Under the pieces are notes generated by a model that worked only from the letters and a program-made list of their open reading frames with translations, did no database searches and had not been told where the DNA came from. This document shows, piece by piece, positions 37,566 through 46,193 of a stretch of 64,000 nt of DNA. How positions within the stretch are numbered: position 1 is the first letter of the stretch; each line of letters opens with the position of its first letter. The DNA lies in NCBI GenBank assembly GCA_038125725.1, contig JAYPEK010000019.1:1-64000 (forward strand). Direction: 5' to 3'. This DNA comes from TMED8 sp038125725. GTDB lineage: Bacteria > Pseudomonadota > Alphaproteobacteria > Rhodospirillales > Casp-alpha2. The position numbers and the translations under genes are program-made.

Positions 37566-37700
37566 GGTCGTTGATCCTCCTGAGCGCCGCGCCGCCGGCA
37601 GTATAGGCGCTCGGTCTCGGTTGAAAAACCCCGCCGGGGCGTTGCACCGATGGGCGCCGGGTTGTAGACCTAATCGGTAAACCCAAACCCGGGACGCACC

Positions 37701-38666
37701 ATGATCGATATCGACATCATCCACGACACCGCGCGCCAGCTCATGGACAAGGCGGCGATCGAGATCCCCAACGACTATCTGGCCGGCCTGAAGGAAACGG
37801 CAGCCAAGGAAGAGGGCGATCTTTCCGCTTTCGTGCTGCAGGCGATGCTGGAGAACTACGAAGCCGCGAAGGAAGACCGCCGCGCCATGTGCGCCGATAC
37901 CGGCGTGCCGCGCTGGTACGTGAAAATGGGCAACGAGGCCCGGATCGCCGGCGGTCCGGTGGCGCTGGAGGAGAAGCTCCGCCTGGCGACGGCGGAGGCG
38001 ACAACCGGCGTGCCGCTGCGTCCCAACCGGGTACATCCCTTGTGGCGCACCGACCACGACAACAACGTCGGCATCAACGCCCCCGAGATCGAATATGCCT
38101 TCGAGCCCGGCGGCGATTGGCTCGACCTGACCACCGTGCACAAGGGCGGCCTGTTCGGCACCGATTACCGGATGCTGTTCCCGGGCGACGGCATCGACGG
38201 CATCAAACGCTTCTTCATCGACAGCCTCGTCGCCTTCGGCAAGCGCGGGCTCGCCTGCCAACCCGCGATCATCGGCATCGGCTTGGGCGGCTCCAAGGAC
38301 ACCGCCATGGTGCTCGGCAAGCAGGCAGCGTGCCTCCGCACCGTCGGTGACAGAAACCCGGACCCGAAGATCGCGGCGCTGGAAGAGGAGTTCAAGGAGA
38401 TCGGCAACTCCATCGGCATGGGCGCCATGGGCTTCGTCGGCAACGCCATGGTGGTCGATTGCCACATCGAGGTCGGCTACTGCCACACCGGCGGCATGCC
38501 CATGAGCGTGCATGCTTTTTGCCTTTCTTCGCGCCGCGCCACGGCGCGCATTCATTCGGACGGGCGGGTCGAGTTCCGCACCGACCCCAATTGGTTCACA
38601 CCCTACATGCGACGGGAGACGGTGGAATGGCCGCAAGCCACGGAAACCTCAAGACAGTCCGCCTGA
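37701..38666 (+). CDS. Fumarate hydratase class I / L-tartrate dehydratase, alpha subunit
   Basis: A 321-residue protein matching the N-terminal catalytic half of class I iron-sulfur hydro-lyases (TtdA, FumA N-domain). Cys64 in AMCADTGVP, the cysteine in LACQPAIIGIGLGG and the cysteine in GYCHTGGMP are the likely [4Fe-4S] ligands. It overlaps the beta-subunit gene by 40 bp. A two-subunit fumarase or tartrate dehydratase cannot be distinguished from sequence alone. Confidence 0.88.
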   Translation: MIDIDIIHDTARQLMDKAAIEIPNDYLAGLKETAAKEEGDLSAFVLQAMLENYEAAKEDRRAMCADTGVPRWYVKMGNEARIAGGPVALEEKLRLATAEATTGVPLRPNRVHPLWRTDHDNNVGINAPEIEYAFEPGGDWLDLTTVHKGGLFGTDYRMLFPGDGIDGIKRFFIDSLVAFGKRGLACQPAIIGIGLGGSKDTAMVLGKQAACLRTVGDRNPDPKIAALEEEFKEIGNSIGMGAMGFVGNAMVVDCHIEVGYCHTGGMPMSVHAFCLSSRRATARIHSDGRVEFRTDPNWFTPYMRRETVEWPQATETSRQSA

Positions 38667-39307
38667 GCACCAATCCGGACCGCGACGCGCTCAGCAAGTT
38701 GGAGATCGGCAACGTCGTCTACCTGGACGGCGTCGTCTACACCGGCCGTGAGGGCATCTACACCAAGGTCCTGGAAAAAGGCGCCAAGCTGCCGATCGAC
38801 CTGCCGGCGGTGAGCGCCGCCAACTTCCACTGCTCGCCGGCGGCGGCGGTCAATCCGGACGGCACGTTCAACCTGCGCGCCGTGACGGCGACCGCGTCGT
38901 TCCGCTTCTCCAAGTGGATGGCCGGATGGTTCCAGGTCGCCGGCGCCAAGCTGGTCATCGGCAAGGGCGGCATGTCGGGCGAGGACTATCGCAACCTGTT
39001 CGTGCCCAACGGCGCGGTCTACCTCACCACCGTCGGCTACGGCACCGGCGCGCTTTTGGGCCGCGGCGTTAAACACGTGCGTGACGCCATCTGGATCGAG
39101 GAATTGGGCATCGCCCAGGCCATGTGGGTGATGGAAGTGGAAAACTTCGGCCCGTTCATCGTCGATTCCGATCTTGCCGGGAATTCCCTGTTCGAGCGCG
39201 AAAACCAACGCATTTCGCAGGGATTGGGGCGCATCTATGAAGGCACCAAGCCCGCCATCCTCAAGCGTTACGGCGAGACCGACGACCGCAGCGACGAACT
39301 GATCTAA
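38627..39307 (+). CDS. Fumarate hydratase class I / L-tartrate dehydratase, beta subunit
   Basis: A 226-residue protein matching the C-terminal swivelling domain of class I fumarases and TtdB (GREGIYTKVLEKGAKLP, IGKGGMSGEDY, NFGPFIVDSDLAGNSLF). ATG at 38627 follows GGGAG with 8-base spacing, inside the alpha gene. It completes the hydro-lyase with the upstream subunit. Confidence 0.88.
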   Translation: MAASHGNLKTVRLSTNPDRDALSKLEIGNVVYLDGVVYTGREGIYTKVLEKGAKLPIDLPAVSAANFHCSPAAAVNPDGTFNLRAVTATASFRFSKWMAGWFQVAGAKLVIGKGGMSGEDYRNLFVPNGAVYLTTVGYGTGALLGRGVKHVRDAIWIEELGIAQAMWVMEVENFGPFIVDSDLAGNSLFERENQRISQGLGRIYEGTKPAILKRYGETDDRSDELI

Positions 39308-39434
39308 TCCTGCCACCGGCGGCGCACGGGCCGGCAAAAAACCCCCACCCCCCTTGCCTTGTCGGCATGGGTGTTCAACATTTGCCGGCACGGGTCCGCA
39401 CCATACAACCATTCCAACAACGGAAAGCCTCATC

Positions 39435-40871
39435 ATGCCTACTTATCCCGACGTAAAACTGTTCATCGACGGCCAATGGCGCGACGGCGCCGAAGGCAAA
39501 ACCATGGCGATCATCGACCCGGCCACGGAAGAGGAGATCGGCCGCCTTTCCATGGCAACGCAGCCTGATCTCGACGCAGCGCTCGAATCGACGCAGAAGG
39601 GTTTCGCCATCTGGCGCGAGACCGGCGCCTTTGAGCGCTACCAGATCATGCGCAGGGCCGCCGAACTGCTGCGCCAGCGCAAGGATGACATCGCCTGGCT
39701 GATGACCCGCGAAAACGGCAAGCCCCTGGTGCAGGCCGGCCTGGAGATAGGCGTCGGCGCCGACACCATCGACTGGTTCGCCGAGGAAGCGCGGCGTACT
39801 TATGGCCAGGTGATTCCGGCGCGCATGAGCGGCGTCACGCAGATGACGCTGAAGCTGCCGGTCGGTCCGGTGGCGGCGTTCTCGCCTTGGAACTTCCCGG
39901 TCAACCAGATCGTGCGCAAGATCTCGGCGGCGCTGGCGACGGGCTGCTCGATCATCGTCAAGGCGCCGGAAGAAACGCCGGCCTCGCCGGCGGAACTGAT
40001 CCGCGCCTTCACCGATGCGGGCGTGCCCGACGGCGTCATCAACCTGGTCTATGGCGTGCCGGCGGAGATTTCCGAGTACCTGATCCCGCATCCGGTGATC
40101 CGCAAGATTTCGTTCACCGGCTCGACCCCGGTGGGCAAGCACCTGGCGGCGCTCGCCGGCCAGCACATGAAGCGCGCCACCATGGAATTGGGCGGTCATG
40201 CGCCGGTACTGATCTTCGACGACGCAGACATCGACAAGGCCGTCACCGCCATGGTGCCGACGAAGCTCAGGAATGCCGGCCAGGTTTGCGTCTCCCCGAC
40301 CCGTTTCCTGGTGCAGGAAGGCGTTGCCGACCAGTTCCTCGACGGTTTCATCGCCGCCATGGAGAAAACCAAGGTCGGCAACGGCCTCGAAGCCGACACG
40401 GAAATGGGCCCGCTCGCCAACGAGCGCCGCATTCCCGCCATCGAGACGATGATCGCCGACGCCAAATCGAAAGGCGCCTCGCTCGCCACCGGCGGCGAGC
40501 GCATCGGCAACAAGGGTTATTTCTTCCAACCCACCGTGCTCACCGATGTGCCCACCGATGCAGCGGCCATGAACGACGAGCCCTTCGGCCCGATCGCGCT
40601 GGTCAACCGCTTCAAAACTTACGACGACGCCATCGAGGAGGCCAACCGGCTGCCCTACGGACTCGCCGCATACGCCTTCACCCGTTCGGCCGAAACCCTG
40701 CAGAAGATGAGCCGGGAAGTGGAAAGCGGCATGTTGACGGTGAACCACGTCGGCCTGGCGCTGCCGGAGGTGCCGTTCGGCGGCATTCAGGATTCAGGTT
40801 ATGGAACGGAGGGCGGTTCGGAAGCGCTGGAGGCCTATCTGGAAACCCGCTTCGTCACCGCGCTCACCTAG
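39435..40871 (+). CDS. gabD: NAD(P)-dependent succinate-semialdehyde dehydrogenase-like aldehyde dehydrogenase
   Basis: A 478-residue aldehyde dehydrogenase. The general base Glu251 (MELGGHAP), catalytic Cys285 (NAGQVCVSPTR), Lys176 (IIVKAPEE) and the oxyanion-forming motif SPWNFP at 150-155 are present. Overall similarity is to the GabD/SSADH group, but aldehyde specificity is not provable here. ATG at 39435 follows GGAAAG. It follows the dehydratase genes after a 127-bp gap. Confidence 0.87.
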   Translation: MPTYPDVKLFIDGQWRDGAEGKTMAIIDPATEEEIGRLSMATQPDLDAALESTQKGFAIWRETGAFERYQIMRRAAELLRQRKDDIAWLMTRENGKPLVQAGLEIGVGADTIDWFAEEARRTYGQVIPARMSGVTQMTLKLPVGPVAAFSPWNFPVNQIVRKISAALATGCSIIVKAPEETPASPAELIRAFTDAGVPDGVINLVYGVPAEISEYLIPHPVIRKISFTGSTPVGKHLAALAGQHMKRATMELGGHAPVLIFDDADIDKAVTAMVPTKLRNAGQVCVSPTRFLVQEGVADQFLDGFIAAMEKTKVGNGLEADTEMGPLANERRIPAIETMIADAKSKGASLATGGERIGNKGYFFQPTVLTDVPTDAAAMNDEPFGPIALVNRFKTYDDAIEEANRLPYGLAAYAFTRSAETLQKMSREVESGMLTVNHVGLALPEVPFGGIQDSGYGTEGGSEALEAYLETRFVTALT

Positions 40872-40890
40872 GCGCGGCGCCGAAGCGCGG

Positions 40891-41339
40891 TCAATGCAGG
40901 ATGGAGGCCAGCGGCTCCAGTTCAAGGCTCTCGTCGCCCATTTCATCGACGTAGTCCCGCAACTTCATGTCGCTGTGCAGGACGTGATCGATCAGCCAAT
41001 GCTGTAGCAACACCGAGGTTTCCGCGGCCAATTCGTCGTTGGGCCGATCGGCATCGGCGGCGACCTTGTCGATCAGCATGTCCAGTTGCCCGGCCAGCGC
41101 CTGGTGCTCCTTCTTGTGGGCCTCATAGTGCGGATAGTCGATCCGGCGCTGCAGCCGTTCCTCGCGCTTGAAGTGGGTGGACGCATAAAACTTCAGCGCG
41201 TACAGGATTTCCATCCCCTCTTCGCGGTCGAGGCCGTCGTCGGCGAACTTCTCGAACTGGTGATGATTTCGATCAGATGCCTGTGATCCTGATCGATGAC
41301 GTCGCCGTCCACCGTCATCTGTTCGCGCCAATGAATCAT
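40891..41339 (-). pseudogene. Bacteriohemerythrin with a one-base frameshift
   Basis: The start ATG at 41339 follows GGAG and reads MIHWREQMTVDGDVIDQDHRH in one frame. The rest (QFEKFADDGLDREEG through HFKREERLQ to the stop at 40891) is in another frame. Joining them at about 41259-41264 by adding one base (A-C read as A-A-C, giving Ile-Asn-Gln-Phe) restores a full ~149-residue O2-binding hemerythrin with its His/Glu/Asp iron ligands. It is either a fresh frameshift mutation or a sequencing error. An intact paralogue follows 26 bp upstream on the same strand. Confidence 0.85.
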
Positions 41340-41364
41340 TTTTCCGCTCCGGCGGTTGTCAGTC

Positions 41365-42021
41365 CTAGCAGAACAGCTTTCGTGCCGACGTATGCGCCGC
41401 GTGCGAGCGTTTCGCCGTGATCTGCTCGACCGCCTCAAGCAACGCCGTCGCCACCTTGCCACCCCCCTCCAGGATTTCGGCGAAATGGCGTACGGCCTCG
41501 ACCTTTTCCGGCGCAAGGGGCAATTGCAACTCGGTCGTCTCGGTGGGCTCTTGCGGCTCGGCCCCGGGAGAGGCCGGCACGGTGCTTCCCGCCTCGCCGG
41601 TCAGATAGGGCACATACTTCATATCGGCACCGAGGATGTGCCCGGCCAGCCAATTTCCGAGAAACTCCGCGACCTTACCGCCGTCGACGGAATCGGGATC
41701 GGATTTGTAGATATGATCGAGCTCGTCGATCAAACCTGCGGCTTTCCGGTGCTCCTGCTTATGCGCTTCGATGTCCGGGTAATGGGCATTTTCCATGAAC
41801 ATTTCCTCGCGCTCGAAATGCTCGGAAACGTAAAGCTTAAGGCTGGCGATCACCGACGCCGTGTCACCCGGACCGGACGCACGCGCCAACTGTTCGGTCA
41901 GGATCCGGAACTCCTCGAACAGCCCGCGATGGTCGTTGTCAATGGCTCGGATGCCGGTGGCGAACTTCTCCGACCATTGCAACGCCGGTGGTGGATCATT
42001 TGAGAAAGCGTCGGACACCAT
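41365..42021 (-). CDS. Bacteriohemerythrin with C-terminal extension
   Basis: A 218-residue protein whose first ~145 residues are a hemerythrin fold with di-iron ligands in IDNDHRGLFEEF, LKLYVSEHFEREE, YPDIEAHKQEH and LAGHILGADMKY. An Ala/Pro/Glu-rich linker (about 150-170) leads to a ~45-residue helical tail absent from minimal hemerythrins. It probably stores or senses oxygen. It lies beside the frameshifted paralogue. Confidence 0.88.
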   Translation of the reverse strand: MVSDAFSNDPPPALQWSEKFATGIRAIDNDHRGLFEEFRILTEQLARASGPGDTASVIASLKLYVSEHFEREEMFMENAHYPDIEAHKQEHRKAAGLIDELDHIYKSDPDSVDGGKVAEFLGNWLAGHILGADMKYVPYLTGEAGSTVPASPGAEPQEPTETTELQLPLAPEKVEAVRHFAEILEGGGKVATALLEAVEQITAKRSHAAHTSARKLFC

Positions 42022-42054
42022 TCGGATGCTCCGTATTCGTTCAGCGAGCAGGCC

Positions 42055-42825
42055 CTAGAAGCGGTACCCGTAGCGCATGCCCAGGTTGTCCAAACCTTCG
42101 TTCTGGTCGCCGCAGATACCGCCGTGCGAGTAGTGCGCCCACATTACCGAAAGGTTATGGCGCTCCCAGAAGCGCCAGCCCAGTTCGAAGGATTCGCGGA
42201 ACAGCGCCCGGCAACCCAGTTCACGGCGGCGCCCGGCATACTCGGGAAACGCAACGCCCGCATCATAGCTGAGCTCGCCATTGTGGACCGCGCCGCCGAA
42301 GCTGAAGTCGAAGAAAAACGAGTCCCAGAAGGTCCATTCCCACTGCAGCCCGGCATAGAGAACGTCAGTGTTGTTGTTGCTGCCATTAAATGATGCGCCG
42401 ATCTGAGGGCGCGGCTTCAACAGCCAGGACAACCATCCCGGCGATGCAAACAGCACTTCCAGGTTACCGTCGACACCGGTCTCCTTGGCGTCGTGGCCGA
42501 TGGGGGAAATCGAATGCTTGAGGAAGCCGCCGCGGATTTCCGAAATCCACTTGCCGGAGCCGCTGGCCGGTGCTGGCGTCGTGGCCGGTGCAGCCGTTCC
42601 AGCCGGCGCCCTGACCGCTGTCGGTTGAGGGCGCATCTGGTTTTGAGGCTGGGGCCGGGCCTCCTGGAGCACGGACGGCTGCGGTGCCGCGGCCGTCGCG
42701 AAAGGATGTGGCTGCGACAGAAACGCCGACATGTCGTAGAGCGTGCCCGATGCCGACACCGCGCCGGACGCCATCAGCAGAGCGGCCGCCAGCAGGCCCC
42801 CGAATATCCGCGCCGCGCCGTTCAT
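42055..42825 (-). CDS. pagL: PagL-like lipid A 3-O-deacylase (acyloxyacyl hydrolase family)
   Basis: A 256-residue outer-membrane beta-barrel candidate. A signal peptide (cleavage near residues 25-27) is followed by a Pro/Ala/Gln-rich linker (about 45-90) and the PagL domain (about 92-256), which ends in RYGYRF with the terminal aromatic residue typical of barrel proteins. The catalytic His-Ser pair is visible in HYSHGG. PagL proteins are usually ~170 residues, so the linker is an addition. The start overlaps the truncated ligand-binding gene by 4 bp. Confidence 0.82.
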   Translation of the reverse strand: MNGAARIFGGLLAAALLMASGAVSASGTLYDMSAFLSQPHPFATAAAPQPSVLQEARPQPQNQMRPQPTAVRAPAGTAAPATTPAPASGSGKWISEIRGGFLKHSISPIGHDAKETGVDGNLEVLFASPGWLSWLLKPRPQIGASFNGSNNNTDVLYAGLQWEWTFWDSFFFDFSFGGAVHNGELSYDAGVAFPEYAGRRRELGCRALFRESFELGWRFWERHNLSVMWAHYSHGGICGDQNEGLDNLGMRYGYRF

Positions 42826-43223
42826 CCGCCGTTCACCAAGCTTTCGACCGCTTCCTTGACGGTGCTCGATTGCGTCGCGTCGGGATCGGCGACAATGCGC
42901 ATGGCCGCTTCCTTGGCCAGTTTGGGATCGTTCTGGTCGTTGTAGATGTCGACTGCGACGCTGGTGCCGTCGATGCCGCCCGCGTCGTTGACCGTCTTGA
43001 CGTAGAATTCGACCCCCTGGCGAATGGAGCGGCCGATGCTTTTACTGTCGACGCTGACCGGTGCGACAACGGCAATGCGGTAGAGGTCCTCATCGTCCTC
43101 AATGATGAAGGAAACCTTGGCGAGCAGGGAAAACAACACGCTCAACACCGTGATGCTCGCCAAAATAGCGATAAACCGCTCGCGTTCCGGCAGATCATGA
43201 GACTTCTGGACGATCCATTTCAT
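42822..43223 (-). CDS. Truncated periplasmic ligand-binding (Peripla_BP_6-like) protein with an N-terminal membrane anchor
   Basis: A 133-residue protein. A membrane helix (about residues 20-38) is followed by the first ~75 residues of a branched-chain-amino-acid-receptor-like domain (IAVVAPVS, GVEFYVKTVNDAGG, DPKLAKEAAMRIVAD). The family normally exceeds 330 residues; this copy jumps after ADPDA to a short tail and stops. ATG at 43223 follows AAGGAAAG, and the stop is coupled to pagL by a 4-bp overlap, so it may still be expressed. An internal deletion is likely. Confidence 0.6.
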   Translation of the reverse strand: MKWIVQKSHDLPERERFIAILASITVLSVLFSLLAKVSFIIEDDEDLYRIAVVAPVSVDSKSIGRSIRQGVEFYVKTVNDAGGIDGTSVAVDIYNDQNDPKLAKEAAMRIVADPDATQSSTVKEAVESLVNGG

Positions 43224-43529
43224 CGGATAGCTTTCCTTCCCCACGGCCGCTTTCCGGCGTGTTCGAGCCGAGCCTTGTCTTTATTGCATGGGATTGTAGC
43301 CCATAAGATCGTGATGTTAAGCCCTATCCGCCACAATGGTTTCAGTTCGTCAAATTCTCTTTTTGGAGCTTACAACTGAATTTCAGGGTATTTGGGTTCG
43401 TTTTGTCATTTGCATTAGGTCACTACTTGAAAGTTATCTAAAATCGAATAAATTTTTATAAATGTAACCAAGTGTTGATTCTTTAGCGTGGTTCAGAAAT
43501 TAAACTCTCACCTTGTACAAAACTTACTG
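43224..43529. other. AT-rich intergenic stretch without a recognisable gene
   Basis: This 306-bp segment is conspicuously AT-rich compared with the rest of the window, especially 43340-43470. A 5-bp inverted repeat (ATGGG/CCCAT around 43288) is the only structure seen. It should contain the promoter for the truncated ligand-binding gene and pagL; otherwise it looks like non-coding remnant beside the adhesin pseudogene. Confidence 0.5.
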
Positions 43530-44045
43530 TTACGTCACTACAAAGGTAATCGATTCGGTGCTGGTGTTACCGTGATCGTCTGTGACATCAATGGAAGCAG
43601 TGTAATCACCGTCCGTTGCATCGCTGACAAAGGTGTAGGTGTTGGCGTTAGCATCAAGCGTGAACCCACTGAGCGATGTGTCGGGGGTAACCGCATAGCT
43701 CAAATTGTCACCATCTGCATCCTCACCCAACAGCATGCCCTTGTAGGTCTGGCTGTTGCCCGTGGTCACGGTCGTCAGGTTCTTATATGCAGCATCATCC
43801 ATCAACACGCCGTCATTGCCATAGGCGCTACTATCGGCCGCTATGGTGCCGGCGCCCTCGTTGAAATTCCAATAGCCGCTTAGGTTGGCCTAGTCACCGT
43901 TCAACTGGCGGTCCATGTCGGCCTGAATCTCGGTCTGGGTCCTGGCCTTGTCCCAAATGCGCACGTCGTGGACCTGGCCGGTGAAATGGTTTGAGGTGCT
44001 GGCGCCGGCCGGTTGCGCGCCGACATAAACCGGCTTCGAAGGGTC
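43530..44045 (-). pseudogene. Remnant of a large LamG/cadherin-like repeat adhesin
   Basis: Read on the minus strand, the segment encodes the end of a LamG (concanavalin-like) domain: KPVYVGAQPAG, then GQVHDVRIWDKARTQTEI, QLNGD, then SGYWNFNEGAGT. A cadherin-like/tandem-95 domain follows (GEDADGDNLSYAV, SDATDGDYTASIDVTDDHGN) and stops at 43530. An in-frame TAG at 43890-43892 interrupts the LamG domain, and the 5' part is missing where the sequence switches to a TolC fragment on the other strand near 44045-44058. Low G+C matches such adhesin genes. It is clearly non-functional. Confidence 0.8.
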
Positions 44046-44058
44046 GGAAATCGATCCC

Positions 44059-44634
44059 GTGGCCGACACCCGCCGGCGCATCGTCGAGGAAACCCGCAAC
44101 GCCTGGCAGGACCTGCACACGGCGCGCGCCACCGCCGCATCGCGCAAGAACCAGGCCGACATCGCCGCCGCGTTCCTGGAACTGGCGCGCGAGGAGCGCA
44201 AGCTCGGCAACCGCTCCTTGATCGACGTGCTGACCGGCGAGACCGAACTGATCAACGCCCAGAGCGACGCCGAATCGGCCGAGAGCGACGTCATTATCGC
44301 CGCCTACAAACTGCTCAACATCGTCGGCGAACTGACGCCCGGCGTGTTCCACGGCCAGCCGGCCCTGATGCCGCCGAAGCCAAGTCAAACGGAAAAAGCC
44401 CCGGCGCCCATGCGTGAAGCCAAGGCCGATGAAGCGAATGGTGAAGCGACCGGCGATGCGCCGCCGACCGCCGAGGCCGACCCGCTGGCACCCTACCGAC
44501 CGGATCCGGAAATGGTTCCCGACGGCGAGCTCACCGGCGCCGCCATCCAGCCCTTCGCCGATTTCTTCGAGGGCGTGCGCGACGTGTTCGAGGACAACTT
44601 CGAGAAAAGTGGGCCCGCCGGCCTCAAGCGGTGA
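44059..44634 (+). pseudogene. C-terminal fragment of a TolC-family outer-membrane channel (type I secretion)
   Basis: About 190 codons resembling the last coiled-coil half of TolC-type proteins (RRRIVEETRNAWQDLHTARA, KLGNRSLIDVLTGETELINAQSDAESAESD, AAYKLLNIVGEL), followed by an acidic Pro-rich tail. The N-terminal two thirds, signal peptide and start codon are missing. The fragment begins abruptly where the adhesin remnant on the opposite strand ends. It converges on the SDR gene with an 11-bp overlap. Confidence 0.8.
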
Positions 44635-45415
44635 TGCCGCCGTCCACCGGCAGCGCCGCGCCGGTGATGAACGACGCCTCGTCGGAAATCAGAAACAGCG
44701 CCGCGCGGGCCACTTCTTCCGGGCGCCCGAAACGTTGCAGCGGCACCACGCCGGCGCGGCCGGCGACCATTTCCTCGACCTCATCAGCGCTGCGGCCGGG
44801 CGCTTCGGGGCTGGAATCGGGGCGCGAGACGAAGACCCTGAGCATTGGCGTGTCGATGGGGCCGGGGCAGACGGCATTGACGCGTATATTGTCGGCGGCG
44901 AGGCGCTTGGAGAGCGACTTCACGAAGCCCACGGTGCCGTACTTCATCATCGAATAGACCGGGCTCTGCGGCGAACCCATGAGGCCCGCCGTCGAAGCGG
45001 TGAACAAGAGCGCGCCGGCGCCGGACTTGCGCAGATGCGGGATCGCGGCCTCGGTGGTGATCAGGTGGCTGCGCAAGTTGAGATCAACGGCGAAGTCGAA
45101 GCCCGCCATGTCGACCCCCTCCACCGCCGCCGGGCCGGGATGACCGACGTGGTTCCAGACGAAGTCGAGACGGCCGAAGGAGCGCGCCGCCAACTCGACG
45201 ATTCCCTTCGCCGCCGCGTCGTCGGTCAAGTCGGCGGCGATGGCGATGGCCTTGCCGCCGGACCTGACGATCTCGTCGGCAACCTGGTTGACGCCCGCCT
45301 CGTCACGGTCGACGACGGCCACTTCGGCGCCCTCGGCGGCGAAGATTTCCGCTCCGGCGCGGCCCATGCCCGACGCCGCGGCGGTGATAATTCCGGCTTT
45401 CCCCTGAAGTCGCAT
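44624..45415 (-). CDS. SDR family oxidoreductase
   Basis: A 263-residue classical SDR. The cofactor motif TAAASGMG (residues 11-18) replaces the usual TGxxxGIG with an Ala, and the catalytic Tyr and Lys lie in YSMMK. The C-terminal GAALPVDGG is typical. It lies 18 bp after another SDR gene on the same strand. Substrate unknown. Confidence 0.85.
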   Translation of the reverse strand: MRLQGKAGIITAAASGMGRAGAEIFAAEGAEVAVVDRDEAGVNQVADEIVRSGGKAIAIAADLTDDAAAKGIVELAARSFGRLDFVWNHVGHPGPAAVEGVDMAGFDFAVDLNLRSHLITTEAAIPHLRKSGAGALLFTASTAGLMGSPQSPVYSMMKYGTVGFVKSLSKRLAADNIRVNAVCPGPIDTPMLRVFVSRPDSSPEAPGRSADEVEEMVAGRAGVVPLQRFGRPEEVARAALFLISDEASFITGAALPVDGGITA

Positions 45416-45433
45416 GGTTCGCTCCTCCCGTTT

Positions 45434-46186
45434 CTATGTTCCCAATCCCAGACCGCCGTCCACATGGATCGCCTGGCCGGTGATCTGGCCGGCATCGTCC
45501 GACAGCAAAAACGCCACCAGCGCCGCCACATCGTCGGGCGTGGCGATGCGCCCCGTCGGCGTTCGCTTGGCGGCCCGCTCCCAGGCCGCGTCGCCGATCG
45601 ACGAATGGCCGCAGGCTTCCTTTTGCGTATAGCCCGGCACCACGGCGTTGACCGTCACGCCGTCCGCCGCCAGTTCGCGCGCCAGGGTCCGCACCAGCGC
45701 CTCGACGCCGGCCTTGGCGGCGGCGCTGGCGGCGAACAGCCGTTCCGCATCGAACACATGCGCAACAAACGACGAGACCGCGACGACGCGGCCCGTATCC
45801 GATTTCTTGAGATGCGGTACGGCCGCCGAAGCAATCTCGAAGAAGGCGCCGGTCATGGCCGCGTGGCTGGCATCGAGCTGGCCGCGGTCGGTCGCTTCGA
45901 TGCCGCCCGCTTGCGCGAAGCCGGCATTGGCGACCACCTGGTCGAGGCCACCGAAAACATCGGCGGCTTTCGCCACCAGGCCCGCGCCGGCGCCGGCTTC
46001 GGCGAGATCGGAGAAGGCCCAATCCACATGCGCACCAGAGGCGCGCGCTTCGGAAGCGACGGCGGCGAGCGCCGCTCCGGATTTCCGCGTATGCAGGAAC
46101 AGGCGTACGTCAGGGCCGGACAGACGCCGGGCGACGGCGGCGCCGATGCCACTCGCCGCGCCGGTGATCAGCACGCGCCGTGTCAT
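45434..46186 (-). CDS. SDR family protein with atypical active site
   Basis: A 250-residue SDR fold with a good cofactor motif TGAASGIG (residues 8-15), NAG (87-89) and the C-terminal HVDGG. At the expected Y-x-x-x-K position it reads S154-A-A-A-K158, so the catalytic Tyr is missing; Ser139 lies slightly off its usual spacing. Either a nearby residue substitutes or the protein is not an ordinary dehydrogenase. It is flanked by argG (8-bp gap) and a second SDR. Confidence 0.8.
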   Translation of the reverse strand: MTRRVLITGAASGIGAAVARRLSGPDVRLFLHTRKSGAALAAVASEARASGAHVDWAFSDLAEAGAGAGLVAKAADVFGGLDQVVANAGFAQAGGIEATDRGQLDASHAAMTGAFFEIASAAVPHLKKSDTGRVVAVSSFVAHVFDAERLFAASAAAKAGVEALVRTLARELAADGVTVNAVVPGYTQKEACGHSSIGDAAWERAAKRTPTGRIATPDDVAALVAFLLSDDAGQITGQAIHVDGGLGLGT

Positions 46187-46193
46187 CGCCGGT

